A stretch of 54,631 nucleotides of DNA from Propionicimonas sp. (GCF_029975155.1 NZ_JARKPQ010000176.1:1-54631); one strand, 5' to 3'. Positions 8,598 to 17,090 are shown, counted from the stretch's first letter. Notes: generated by a model from the sequence alone, not told the origin. Numbers and translations are program-made.

Positions 8598-11016
8598 TCG
8601 CGGCGCCGGCCGGTGGGCGCGACGCCGCCTCACTCGGCTCGGCTACGCCCCGGCGCATCGGGCGGTGTACCGACTCGAGCACCTGCCCGGCAGCGAGGTG
8701 ACCGCCGGTGGCAAGGCTCGGGCATTGTCACGGCTGGTTCGGGCGGGTGTGCAGGTGCCGAAAGGGTTCGTCGTCCTGCCGCGTGCCTTCGACGGCGACG
8801 ACCTTTCCACGTCGGCCGCCGCCAGCCTGACGAACGAGCTGGCCCGGTTCCCGGTCGGCCAGCGGTTCGCCGTCCGTTCGTCCGCGCTCGCCGAGGACTC
8901 CGCGGCAGCGTCGTTCGCCGGCGCCTATGAGACCGTGCTCGACGTCCCTGCCGGGCAGGTCGCGGCGGCCGTTGCCACGGTGCGGGAATCGCGGGCGGCG
9001 TACCGGGTCTCCACCTACAGCGCGGCGACCGGCAGCGCGTCGGGCGAACTGGCGGTGGTCGTCCAGGCGATGGTCGACGCCGAGCAGGCCGGCGTCCTGT
9101 TCACCGTCGAGCCACTCACCGGCGATCTCGGCACCATGACCGGAACGGTGGTCGAGGGACTCGGCGAGGGCGTGGTGTCCGGCGAGCAGACCGGGACGCC
9201 GTTCACCATCCGGCGTCCGTCCGGGGAGTTCGACGGCCCGGACGCCCTGCGCCCCTTCGCCGCCAGGCTGCACCGGGAGGCTCACCGGATCGAGGGCAGC
9301 TTCGACGGGGTCGCCCAGGACCTGGAGTGGGCGGTCGCCGACGGCCGGCTCTGGATTCTGCAGGCGCGACCGGTCACGACCCTGAACGCGTGGAACCCGC
9401 GCACCGCCGAACGCAACGACTCCCTGGCCGGCACCTGCCTGTGGTCGGCCACCAACCTCAGTGAGGCGAACCCAGAAGCACAGACGCCGCTGACCATCTC
9501 GTTGGCCCGCTATCAGCAGGCCAACGGCGGCCCGTCCATGGCTCTGCGTGGCCGGGAGATGGCCGGCTCCATCGGCGGACGCCCCTACGCCAACCTCACC
9601 GTGCAGATCACCGCCCGCCGTGGCAGGGCCGGCAAGCTCGAACCGCGGGAGGCCTACCGCGCGCTGGCCGGCTGGTGGGGAGACCTGCCCGCGGACGTCC
9701 CGGTCCCGCTGGTGCCCATGACCGGCGAGGACTGGGCAACCGTCGGCCCGTCGCTGCTCGCCAGCCTGCTGCGGATGGGATGGACGCGGCTTCGCCTGCC
9801 CGCCTTCCTGCGCGGCCACCGGGCGCGCTGCGCCGAGCTCACCGCGCGGATCGAGGCGAGCAACACCCCCGGAGAGCTGCGTCAGCTGTGGCAGGGGGAG
9901 TTGCTCGCCTTCGGCATCGCGTCGTTCTGGGCAGTCATCGCGGCGGGCTCGGAATCGCCCGCGCGGCTGGAGACCGAGTTGCGCGAGCGACTCGGAGCCG
10001 AGGACGCGGCGGCGCTGATGTCGAACATGTCCGGGCTGGTCGGCGCGCTGGAGAGCCTCGGCCCGGCGGATGGCCTGCAGGAGGTGCTGGCCGGCCGGTT
10101 GAGCCGGCAGGACTACCTGGACCGGTTCGGTCACCGTGGCGTGAACGAGACCGAACTGGCCTGGCCACGTCCGGCGGACGACCCCGGATGGCTGGACCGC
10201 ATGCTCGCCCGAGCCGGCGACGGCGCCGACATCACCGTCCGCCGCCAGCAGCAGCACGATGCCTTCGAGGCAGCGCTCGCCCGCGTCGTCATCCGCGACG
10301 CCCGGCTCGCGGCCCGCGTCCGGCGGCGGCTCGTCCGAGCGGCCAGCCAGGCGGCGCTGCGCGAGTCGGTCCGCTCCGAAGGCGTCCGTACCACCGGCGT
10401 GGTGCGCCGCTTCGCGCTGCGGGCGGGTGGGGTGCTCGGGATCGGCGAGGACGTGTTCCTGCTCACCATCGAGGAACTGCTGGCCGCACTCGACGGCGAC
10501 CGCAGCACATTGGGGCTGCTCGACCTGCGGCGCGAGACCTACCAGCGCTACCGGGAGCTTCCGCCGCTCCCGGGCATCATCTGCGGACGGTTCGACCCGT
10601 TCGCCTGGGCGGCCGAGCCGCACCGGCGTGCCGATGCGTACGTCGCGGGCGGTCCTGCCGACGTCTTGCCGGCCGGCGATGCGGACGTGGTCGTCGGCCA
10701 CCCCGGCTCGCTCGGCCGCGTCGAGGGACTGGTGCGCCGGCTCGACCGCTTCGAGGACGCCGACCAGTTGCGCCCCGGCGAGGTCCTGGTCACGCACCTC
10801 ACCAACATCGGCTGGACACCGCTGTTCCCGCGCGCGGGAGCCGTCGTCACCGACCTCGGCGCGCCGCTCAGTCACGCCGCGATCGTGGCGCGCGAACTGG
10901 GCGTCCCCGCGGTCGTCGGCTGCGGCGACGCCACCGTCCGGCTGCAGACCGGCGACCGGGTCGAGGTGGACGGAGCCGCGGGCCGGGTGCGGATCCTGGC
11001 CCGAGTGTCGGCGTAG
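8584..11016 (+). CDS. PEP-utilising phosphotransferase (PEP synthase / rifampicin phosphotransferase-like)
   Basis: About 810 residues with the two hallmark domains of the PEP-synthase/PPDK family. The N-terminal ATP-grasp (residues about 25-280) has GGKARALSRL, VPKGFVVLP, RFAVRSSALAEDSAAASFAG and ILQARPVTT. The C-terminal swivelling phosphohistidine domain (about 730-810) has TDLGAPLSHAAIVARELGVP with the catalytic histidine. The middle is helical and unlike the PEP-binding barrel of PPDK. This ATP-grasp/unknown/His order is that of rifampicin phosphotransferases and relatives that transfer the beta-phosphate of ATP to a small molecule. The ATG at 8584 overlaps the upstream AbrB-like gene. 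Whether rifampicin is a substrate cannot be told from sequence. Confidence 0.8.
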   Translation: MFLTDRGAGRWARRRLTRLGYAPAHRAVYRLEHLPGSEVTAGGKARALSRLVRAGVQVPKGFVVLPRAFDGDDLSTSAAASLTNELARFPVGQRFAVRSSALAEDSAAASFAGAYETVLDVPAGQVAAAVATVRESRAAYRVSTYSAATGSASGELAVVVQAMVDAEQAGVLFTVEPLTGDLGTMTGTVVEGLGEGVVSGEQTGTPFTIRRPSGEFDGPDALRPFAARLHREAHRIEGSFDGVAQDLEWAVADGRLWILQARPVTTLNAWNPRTAERNDSLAGTCLWSATNLSEANPEAQTPLTISLARYQQANGGPSMALRGREMAGSIGGRPYANLTVQITARRGRAGKLEPREAYRALAGWWGDLPADVPVPLVPMTGEDWATVGPSLLASLLRMGWTRLRLPAFLRGHRARCAELTARIEASNTPGELRQLWQGELLAFGIASFWAVIAAGSESPARLETELRERLGAEDAAALMSNMSGLVGALESLGPADGLQEVLAGRLSRQDYLDRFGHRGVNETELAWPRPADDPGWLDRMLARAGDGADITVRRQQQHDAFEAALARVVIRDARLAARVRRRLVRAASQAALRESVRSEGVRTTGVVRRFALRAGGVLGIGEDVFLLTIEELLAALDGDRSTLGLLDLRRETYQRYRELPPLPGIICGRFDPFAWAAEPHRRADAYVAGGPADVLPAGDADVVVGHPGSLGRVEGLVRRLDRFEDADQLRPGEVLVTHLTNIGWTPLFPRAGAVVTDLGAPLSHAAIVARELGVPAVVGCGDATVRLQTGDRVEVDGAAGRVRILARVSA

Positions 11017-11122
11017 GTCGGGAGCTCGACTCAAGCTCGCCCACGATCCGATGGCCGTCTTGCGTTCCGCGCAGGATGCGGCGCTGTGCGTGCGTCGGCC
11101 CGGTTCGGTGTTGGATTGGCTC

Positions 11123-12013
11123 ATGGCGCGGTCTCGCGGGGTGAGTCGAACGGCGAGCGGCGCGGCGCTGTGTCGGCTTGTCGAGCAGGGCCAGGCTCCG
11201 GGTTTCCGGCAGTTCGACGATCCGGTGGTTGCGAAGCTCCTCGATCCCGTACTCGTCATGATGGCCGGTGCGGAGGCGACGCAGCTCTCCCTCCTGGCAT
11301 CGCTGCCCGTCGGCACGTACGGGGGCCTGGTCATGCGGACCCGCTACATCGACGACGTTGTCACCGCCTGGGCAGAGAGCGGGCAGACACAGCTGGTCAT
11401 TCTGGGCGCCGGCCTGGATACCCGGGCGCACCGCCTGCCCTGCCTTGCCGGGACCACGGTGTTCGAGGCCGACCTTCCCGACATCCAGCGGGAGAAGCAG
11501 CGCAGGTTGCGCGGCGTGCGGCTCCGTGCGGCCGAGGTTCGCTATGTGGCGACTGACTTCGAAACCCAGCCACTCCACGAGGCGCTGGCTGCTGCCGGTC
11601 TCGACGCCAGCAGCCCAGCCCTGTTCGTCTGGGAAGGGGTCACGCAGTACCTCAGCGAGCGTGCGGTGCGCTCCACGCTGGCGTTCGTCGCCGCGTCCGC
11701 CCCGGGGAGCATACTGGTGTTCACCTACGTCCTGCCGTCCCTGATCGGGCAGAGCTATCACGGCTGGTCCGGCCCGCTCGCGCAGCAACTCGACACCACC
11801 GAGCCGTGGATCTTCGGGATCGAGCCCGACAGACTGGAGAGCTATCTCGGTGCGTCCGGCCTGCAGCTCCTCGACCACGTGGGCGTTCCCGAATACCGGG
11901 CTCGCTACCTCAATCCCATCGGCCGGCACCTGGAGGTCAGCCCCGGCGAACGTGTTGCCCTGGCGGGCGTCCAGCCGGACGGGCACCCGCCGTCCCGGGA
12001 CGCATCTTCTTGA
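11123..12013 (+). CDS. SAM-dependent methyltransferase, TIGR00027/LCM (leucine carboxyl methyltransferase-like) family
   Basis: A methyltransferase of the actinobacterial leucine-carboxymethyltransferase-like family. The start VSRTASGAALCRLVEQGQ and QFDDPVVAKLLDP are typical of it. The SAM-binding region is VILGAGLDTRAHRLPC followed by the acidic VFEADLPDIQREKQRRL, and FVWEGVTQYLSE is the conserved central motif. The likely start is ATG 11123 (about 296 residues); an in-frame ATG at 11051 and a GTG at 11141 are alternatives. It follows the PEP-utilising enzyme by about 100 bp on the same strand, possibly one transcript. Members of this family modify polyketides or unknown small molecules; the substrate here is unknown. 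Confidence 0.8.
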   Translation: MARSRGVSRTASGAALCRLVEQGQAPGFRQFDDPVVAKLLDPVLVMMAGAEATQLSLLASLPVGTYGGLVMRTRYIDDVVTAWAESGQTQLVILGAGLDTRAHRLPCLAGTTVFEADLPDIQREKQRRLRGVRLRAAEVRYVATDFETQPLHEALAAAGLDASSPALFVWEGVTQYLSERAVRSTLAFVAASAPGSILVFTYVLPSLIGQSYHGWSGPLAQQLDTTEPWIFGIEPDRLESYLGASGLQLLDHVGVPEYRARYLNPIGRHLEVSPGERVALAGVQPDGHPPSRDASS

Positions 12014-12111
12014 CGCACGACGGCAGCCCTCCAGCCGGGGACGCCGTTCGTCGCGGGCGGTTGAGGAGGTCGGCCTCCGCGGTCCTGGCGTCACTGGTCC
12101 GCGGTGCCCGG

Positions 12112-12795
12112 TCAGAGGAGCGACGCCACCGTCCGGGCGGTCGCCTTCGCCGAGCCGGGGTTCTGTCCGGTGACGAGGTTGCCGTCCGTGACCACGTGGG
12201 AGACGAAGGGCAGCAGCGCCTTCTCGTAGTGGGCGCCACGCTTCTTCATCTCCTCCTCGGCGTTGTAGGGCACGAGCTTGTCGACTCGGGCGAGGACCTC
12301 CTCCTGCCAGGCGAAGCCAGTGACCTTGCGGCCCGCGACGAGCAGTGAGCCGTCCGACAGGCGGGTGTTGAGCAGGCCGCAGTACCCGTGGCAGACCGAG
12401 GAGACCACCCCGCCCCGCTCCCAGATCTCGCGGGTGATCCTCTGCAGGCCCTGGCTGGAGGGGAAGTCGAACATCACCGCGTGACCACCGGTGAAGTAGA
12501 TCGCGTCGACGTCGGCCGCGGAGATCTGGGCAGGGCTGGCGGTGTTCTCCAGCAGCGCCATCCGCGCCGGGTCTGCGTGCCAGGCCCTGGCGTTCTTGTC
12601 GTAGGTGGGGAAGGTCAGCGACCGCGGCTCGAGCGGCGAGGCGCCCCCACCAGGGCTGACTATCACCTGCTCGAACCCGCGCTCGTCGAACACCTCCCAC
12701 GCGTGGGTGAGTTCCGAGAGCCACAGCCCGGTGGGGTGGGACGGATCGTCGTAGTGGCCGACGTTGGTGACAACGTGGAGGATGCGTCTGGTCAT
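12112..12795 (-). CDS. DJ-1/PfpI-family protein, Hsp31/glyoxalase III-like
   Basis: A 227-residue class I glutamine-amidotransferase-fold protein closest by motif to yeast Hsp31 and bacterial HchA. FTGGHAVMFDFPSSQGLQRI and the nucleophile elbow GVVSSVCHGYCGLLN carry the reactive cysteine. Family members convert methylglyoxal to lactate without glutathione and act as stress chaperones. The start at 12795 has AAGGGAG 8 nt upstream and overlaps the stop of the TetR gene (ATGA), so regulator and enzyme form one operon transcribed away from the epimerase. The frame continues open upstream to 13101 but that part lies inside the TetR gene and is a shadow. Confidence 0.88.
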   Translation of the reverse strand: MTRRILHVVTNVGHYDDPSHPTGLWLSELTHAWEVFDERGFEQVIVSPGGGASPLEPRSLTFPTYDKNARAWHADPARMALLENTASPAQISAADVDAIYFTGGHAVMFDFPSSQGLQRITREIWERGGVVSSVCHGYCGLLNTRLSDGSLLVAGRKVTGFAWQEEVLARVDKLVPYNAEEEMKKRGAHYEKALLPFVSHVVTDGNLVTGQNPGSAKATARTVASLL

Positions 12796-13445
12796 GCGCT
12801 GGTCTCCCTTCCAGTGGCTTGAACAGTGTCGACGGCGGACCGAGGGGCGGCGACTCCCGGCCTGGTGGGCAGGGCGAAGACGGCGGCCACGGACGAACGC
12901 ACGCGGTCGGCGACCTCGTCGGCGGGCTCGGGACGGAACTTGCCGTCGAGGTGGAGGAACGCCAGGCCGTGGGCCATCCCCCACAGTGCGGTCGACAGCG
13001 TCGGGACGTCCGCGCCGGGCAGGAGCCGCTCGATGACGCCGCCGAGCAGGGTGTGCAACTGCCCGGACGCCTCGACGCGCTCGCTGTCGGCCTGGTCGCA
13101 CTCGTTGCCGAACATCAGCCGGAACACCGCGGGACGACGCAGCGCGAAGGCAACGTAGGCCACCGCGAGCGCCGCGATCTCCGCCACCGGAGGGGACGAC
13201 TCGGGGACGCCGGCCAGGACCGTGGCCAGGTCTGCGCGAAGGTCCCTGAACCCCTCGACCGCGACCGCCGAGTCCAGTGCCTGCCGGTTCGCGAAATGCC
13301 GGTAGGGCGCTGTCGGAGACACGTCCGCGCGGCGGGCAACGGCACGCATCGAGAAGGCCTCGCCGGCCTCCAGGCTCTCGATCGCCGCGGCCAGCAGGGC
13401 GGCCCGGAGGTCACCGTGGTGGTAGCTCTTCTCTGGTTCGTTCAC
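12792..13445 (-). CDS. TetR/AcrR-family transcriptional regulator
   Basis: A 217-residue repressor. The N-terminal helix-turn-helix is SYHHGDLRAALLAAAIESLE, then SMRAVARRADVSPTAPYRHF with FANRQAL, the classic TetR recognition helix. The C-terminal part resembles the TetR_C_33/WHG ligand-binding domain (residue stretch FRLMFGNECDQ and ALWGMAHGLAFL). The GTG at 13445 is chosen because AGGGG precedes it; the ATG further upstream lies within the promoter palindrome. It is the first gene of the operon with the DJ-1-like protein and is divergent from the epimerase, so it likely controls both sides. Confidence 0.9.
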   Translation of the reverse strand: MNEPEKSYHHGDLRAALLAAAIESLEAGEAFSMRAVARRADVSPTAPYRHFANRQALDSAVAVEGFRDLRADLATVLAGVPESSPPVAEIAALAVAYVAFALRRPAVFRLMFGNECDQADSERVEASGQLHTLLGGVIERLLPGADVPTLSTALWGMAHGLAFLHLDGKFRPEPADEVADRVRSSVAAVFALPTRPGVAAPRSAVDTVQATGRETSA

Positions 13446-13469
13446 CCGCGCTCGCCCCTCAATCGTCGA

Positions 13470-13487
13470 TGTAAGCAGTGCTAACAT
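13470..13487. promoter_or_regulatory. TetR operator overlapping the divergent promoter
   Basis: An almost perfect palindrome, TGTAAGC-AGT-GCTAACA (one mismatch), fills 13470-13486 in the 48-base gap between the tetR-type gene and the epimerase. Its right arm contains the -10 box TAACAT (13482-13487), which ends 6 nt before the GTG of the epimerase. Bound repressor would therefore block the epimerase start directly and, facing the other way, its own promoter. Confidence 0.6.
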
Positions 13488-13493
13488 AGCGCG

Positions 13494-14432
13494 GTGCAGA
13501 CAATTCTGGGAGCAAACGGCCAGATCGCCGTCGAACTCGCGCGAGAGCTGAGCCGCCAGTACACGGCCGACCTGAGGCTGGTGAGCCGTCACCCCCGCAA
13601 GGTCAGCGACGCCGACACCCTGGTCCAGGCCGACCTCCTGGACGCCGCGCAGACCGCCACGGCGGTCGAGGGCAGCGACGTCGTGTACTTCACCGCCGGG
13701 CTGCCCGCGGACACCCACCTGTGGGAGGCCCGGTTCCCCACAATGCTCAGGAACGCGCTCGACGCGTCCCGGTCGGCGGGCGCGACGTTCGCCTACTTCG
13801 ACAACACCTACATGTACCCGCAGGACGACCGCGTCCAGACCGAGGACACCCCGTTCGCGCCGGTGGGGCCCAAGGGCAGGGTCCGCGCCACGATGGCGTC
13901 CATGGTCCTCGACGAGATGGCTCGGGGCGACATCCCCGTCCTCATCGCCAGGGCACCCGAGTTCTACGGTCCGGGACGCACCCAGAGCTTCACCAACGCC
14001 CTGATCATCGACCGGCTGAAAGCCGGCAAGAAGCCGCTCGTTCCGGTGAGGGACGACAAGCAGCGAACCCTCATCTGGACGCCCGACGCGAGCCGCGCCC
14101 TCGCCCTGTTGGGCAACACCCCGGACGCCTTCGGCCAGACCTGGCACCTCCCTACCAGCGATGAGCGACCCACCTACCGGCAGTTCGTCGCCATGGCAGC
14201 AGCAGCGTTCCACCGGCCCACCGCCTGCACCGTGATCCCTGGATGGGCCCTGAGGGCCGCCGGGCTCGTCTCCGCGCAAGCGCGAGAACTCAGAGAGCTG
14301 CTACCCCGCTACCAGCACGACAACCGCTTCGACTCCACCACCTTCGCCACCAGATTCCCCGAGTTCCACATCACCACCTACAGCGAAGGACTCGACGCCA
14401 TCCACCGCGAAGCCGAGACCCGACAGGAATGA
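13494..14432 (+). CDS. NAD(P)-dependent epimerase/dehydratase-like (atypical SDR)
   Basis: A 312-residue extended/atypical short-chain dehydrogenase fold. The nucleotide-binding start is ILGANGQIAVELAREL (a GxNGxI variant of the glycine motif), and DVVYFTAGLP plus ARAPEFYGPG match NAD-dependent epimerases/NmrA-like oxidoreductases. The usual catalytic YxxxK is not evident; TYMYPQ and GPKGRVRATMAS stand where the Tyr/Lys pair would be. The GTG start follows a TAACAT box by 6 nt, so the mRNA is leaderless. Divergent from, and probably repressed by, the TetR gene. Substrate unknown; the DJ-1 partner suggests reactive carbonyl or redox stress. Confidence 0.75.
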   Translation: MQTILGANGQIAVELARELSRQYTADLRLVSRHPRKVSDADTLVQADLLDAAQTATAVEGSDVVYFTAGLPADTHLWEARFPTMLRNALDASRSAGATFAYFDNTYMYPQDDRVQTEDTPFAPVGPKGRVRATMASMVLDEMARGDIPVLIARAPEFYGPGRTQSFTNALIIDRLKAGKKPLVPVRDDKQRTLIWTPDASRALALLGNTPDAFGQTWHLPTSDERPTYRQFVAMAAAAFHRPTACTVIPGWALRAAGLVSAQARELRELLPRYQHDNRFDSTTFATRFPEFHITTYSEGLDAIHREAETRQE

Positions 14433-14467
14433 GCCTCTCCTGAGGCACAGCGAAATGTGGCGACTGC

Positions 14468-14489
14468 CACTCGCCTCCCGAGGCGAGTG
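14468..14489 (+). terminator. Perfect hairpin after the epimerase gene
   Basis: CACTCGCCTC-CC-GAGGCGAGTG, a 10-bp perfect stem with a 2-nt nominal loop, 35 nt past the epimerase stop. No T-tract follows, as is common for actinomycete terminators. Confidence 0.5.
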
Positions 14490-14535
14490 TGCCTGTCGGT
14501 GGGCTGAGGCCGGCTCTGCCCCCGCCCCCTGAGGA

Positions 14536-15291
14536 GTGAACACGCCGGCCGCGCTCAAGGCGATCGACCACGCGCAGGCGCTCGGTGCTGACCTCATCGT
14601 CCAGGTCGGCGACTTCGGCTTCTGGCCTCGCGGAAACGGCAACTCGGGCCAGAAGTACCTGCGCAAGGTCGACGCCAAGCTGGCCACTCTCGGACTCGAC
14701 CTCTGGTTCATCCCCGGGAACCACGAGGACTGGCCGTCCTTGGCCAAACGACCGATCGAGGACGACGGCCTGCGGACCATCACCGAGCACATCCGCGAGA
14801 TCCCAGTCGGTCACCGCTGGACGTGGGGGTCGACCCGCTGGCTCGGGATCGGAGGCGCGCCGTCGGTGGATCAGCACCTGCGCACCGAGGGCGTCGACTG
14901 GTTCCCCGAGGAGGAAGTGACTGAGAAGCAGGTGGTCGCGATCATCGCCGCCGGCCCCGCGGACGTCGTCGTGGCGCACGACGCCCCGATGGGCACCGAC
15001 CTCCTGGGTCGGCGCTATCAGCAGCACCTCGACCCTTGGGAACGGGACAGCTGGTGGCCGGTATCAGCCCAACTCCGCGCAGACACTCATCAGGAACGAC
15101 TCCGCCGCATCCTCGACGGAGTCAAAGCTCAGCGCTGGTTCCACGGGCACCATCACGTCCGCTACTCCTCGACAATCACCACCGCGCGCGGCGACATCCA
15201 GGTCGAAGGGCTCGCATTGGACGGCGAGCCACTCAAGGAGCTGACACTGCTCGTGGACGCCGACGGCGTCCCGATCCTCGACCTTGAGTGA
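14536..15291 (+). CDS. Metallophosphoesterase, copy 1, lacking the N-terminal DxH
   Basis: Calcineurin-like phosphoesterase of about 251 residues. Metal-binding motifs QVGDFGFW (GDxG), PGNHEDWP (GNHE), VVAHDAPMG and the closing GHHH (HGHHHVRYSS) are present. It lacks the first motif. The GTG at 14536 aligns with the internal methionine of copy 2 (VTDLHMN...), so the DxH aspartate and histidine are gone and a TGA lies two codons upstream in frame. It is therefore probably inactive or has reduced metal binding. It is about 70 percent identical by eye to the copy at 16323 and directly precedes the promoter of the MntA/HepT module. GAGGA overlaps its start. Confidence 0.7.
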   Translation: MNTPAALKAIDHAQALGADLIVQVGDFGFWPRGNGNSGQKYLRKVDAKLATLGLDLWFIPGNHEDWPSLAKRPIEDDGLRTITEHIREIPVGHRWTWGSTRWLGIGGAPSVDQHLRTEGVDWFPEEEVTEKQVVAIIAAGPADVVVAHDAPMGTDLLGRRYQQHLDPWERDSWWPVSAQLRADTHQERLRRILDGVKAQRWFHGHHHVRYSSTITTARGDIQVEGLALDGEPLKELTLLVDADGVPILDLE

Positions 15292-15306
15292 CGATGACCC
15301 GAATCC

Positions 15307-15323
15307 ATAGCATTTGCTATACT
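15307..15323. promoter_or_regulatory. Palindromic operator over the -10 box of the MNT-HEPN operon
   Basis: A perfect 14-bp palindrome ATAGCA-TT-TGCTAT (15307-15320) overlaps the -10 box TATACT (15318-15323). The box ends 6 nt before the GTG start of the next gene. This layout fits negative autoregulation by the helix-turn-helix of the antitoxin. Confidence 0.6.
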
Positions 15324-15329
15324 CGTCTG

Positions 15330-15800
15330 GTGATGACGAGTCTCGCCGAGGTTGCCCGCCGCTCCGATGGTGCGGTCGCCCGGGCGCGGGCCGAACTCGT
15401 CCGCGCGGTTCGGCAAGCGGCGGCCGGTGGCATGACCCAGGCCGAGATCGCGGCCGAGATCGGACGCAGTCAGCCCGAGGTATCGCGACTGCTTCACTTC
15501 CACGGCACCACTCCGCAGGCCCGACGGCTCCGCAAGCACACCAGTGAGATCCGGCGGATCATCGCCAGTGCCGGCGGCGGCAACGTCCGGGTGTTTGGAT
15601 CGGTGGCCAAAGGCCAGGACCACGAAGGTTCCGACATCGACCTGCTGTTCACCATGGGAACCCCGCTCAGCCTGATGCAGCTCGGCGCACTCGAGCAGCA
15701 ACTCAGCGACGTGCTCGACACGGAGGTCGACCTGGTGCCCGACAACGTGCTACGTCCGGAGTTCCGCGACCGCGCCCTGGCCGAGGCGGTCCCGCTGTGA
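15330..15800 (+). CDS. MntA-type nucleotidyltransferase antitoxin with N-terminal HTH
   Basis: About 156 residues. The N-terminal half holds a Cro-like helix-turn-helix (MTQAEIAAEIGRSQPEVSRL). The C-terminal half is a minimal nucleotidyltransferase with FGSVAKGQ and GSDIDLLF (the GSx10DxD signature) and a third acidic strand EVDLVPD. In the characterised MntA-HepT systems the MNT protein adenylylates a tyrosine of the HEPN toxin to neutralise it; here the added HTH gives it a DNA-binding role as well. The GTG at 15330 lies 6 nt after TATACT, so translation is leaderless; an ATG follows directly as an alternative. Its stop overlaps the toxin start (GTGA). Confidence 0.85.
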   Translation: MMTSLAEVARRSDGAVARARAELVRAVRQAAAGGMTQAEIAAEIGRSQPEVSRLLHFHGTTPQARRLRKHTSEIRRIIASAGGGNVRVFGSVAKGQDHEGSDIDLLFTMGTPLSLMQLGALEQQLSDVLDTEVDLVPDNVLRPEFRDRALAEAVPL

Positions 15801-16120
15801 GCCGGGAACCCGACGAGATCCTGCGCGATGCGCTGGCCCACTTCGAGACCATGAAGGCCTACGCCGAACACGACCTCGACGACCAACTCGTGATCGATGC
15901 CATCTGCATGCGCCTATCTGCCGGCATCGAAGCCCTCGCGACCCTCGAGCCCGACGTGCGCGATCAGCTATTCGGCACCGATTGGCCTCTCATGTGGGGC
16001 ATGCGAAACCGCATCGCCCACGGCTACCTGCTCATCGACACCGCTATCGTCCGCCAGACACTTGCACGGGACATCCCTAAGATCATCTACCGTATCCAGG
16101 ACCGACTCGGTTCGCCGTAG
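15797..16120 (+). CDS. HepT-like HEPN-domain ribonuclease toxin (DUF86)
   Basis: A 107-residue all-helical HEPN protein. The catalytic signature RNRIAHGY (RNxxxHxY, the Rx4-6H ribonuclease motif plus the tyrosine that MntA adenylylates in studied systems) is intact near residue 75. FETMKAYAEHDLDDQLVIDA and ICMRLSAGIEAL fit the DUF86 family helices. It starts on GTG, 4 nt inside the antitoxin gene, so the pair is translationally coupled with antitoxin first. It would cleave RNA when free of modification. Length and motif both suggest a functional toxin. Confidence 0.85.
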   Translation: MSREPDEILRDALAHFETMKAYAEHDLDDQLVIDAICMRLSAGIEALATLEPDVRDQLFGTDWPLMWGMRNRIAHGYLLIDTAIVRQTLARDIPKIIYRIQDRLGSP

Positions 16121-16322
16121 CCCTGCGGGGCCAAAGCGCCCGAGCACCAACACGTCGAGCATCCACATCACCGCGATCAACGGACGGCTCAAACGACTTA
16201 CGCAACAGGACCGAGCTGGAGCGGCTGTTCCGGCCGGTGCAGACGATGCGGTCGCTCGGCCCTTTCAGCGGCCGAGAGTAGAGTCCGTCAGCTCGGCCCT
16301 GAAGTCGATCGAGGGAGGCTGC

Positions 16323-17090
16323 GTGACCGACCTGCACATGAACGCACTGGCCGCCCACCAGGTGATCGACCACGCCCAGGCGCTGGACGCGGACCTGATC
16401 CTGCAGGTAGGCGACTTTGGATTCTGGCCGCGCAGCAACAGCAACGCCGGCCAGAAGTACCTCCGCAAGGTCGACGCCCGGCTCGCCGCTGTCGGGCTGA
16501 ACCTGTGGTTCGTGCCGGGAAACCACGAAGACTGGCCCGCCCTGGCCAGGCGTCCGATCGGCGAGGACGGTCTACGGCTGATCTCGGACCAGATCCGCGA
16601 GATCCCCCTCGGTCACCGCTGGCGCTGGGGCACTACCGACTGGGTGGGCATCGGTGGTGCGCCGTCGGTGGACAAGCACCTATGCACCGAGGGGCTGGAC
16701 TGGTTCCCCGAGGAAGAGGTGACCGAGTAGCAGGCCGCGGCGATCATTGCGGGCGGCCCGGCAGACGTGATCATCGCCCACGACGCACCGATGGGGACTG
16801 CGTTCCTCGCCGAGCGCTTGCAGCAACACCTCGAACCCTGGGAGCGGAACAGCTGGTGGCCGGCGTCGGCCCAGCAATCAGCGGACGCCCACCAGGAGCG
16901 GCTACGCCGCGTGCTCGACGGGGTCCAGGCCTCCCGCTGGCTCCACGGCCATCACCACGTCCGCCACTCCTCGACGATCACTGCCGTCCATGGCGAGGTC
17001 CAAGTTGAAGGACTCGCGCTCGACGGCGAGCCACTGGATGAGTTGACCTTGCTGGTCGACGCCGACGGCTACCCGATTCTGGCGTCCTGA
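16323..17090 (+). pseudogene. Metallophosphoesterase, copy 2, interrupted by a nonsense codon
   Basis: Full-length paralogue of the copy at 14536, with the first metal motif intact (VTDLHMN from the GTG at 16323, GAGGGAGG 4 nt upstream). QVGDFGFW and PGNHEDWP follow. At 16728-16730 a TAG stands where copy 1 has AAG (lysine in EEEVTEKQ), a single-base nonsense change. Downstream the same frame continues without further damage (AHDAPMG, HGHHHVRHSS) to 17090. Either the gene died recently or the two halves are made separately. It lies between the MntA/HepT module and the convergent second MNT-HEPN module. Confidence 0.8.

Noticed and set aside
8728..11334. A minus-strand frame of 868 codons
   Set aside because: Antisense shadow of the PEP-utilising enzyme, without motif or ribosome-binding site.
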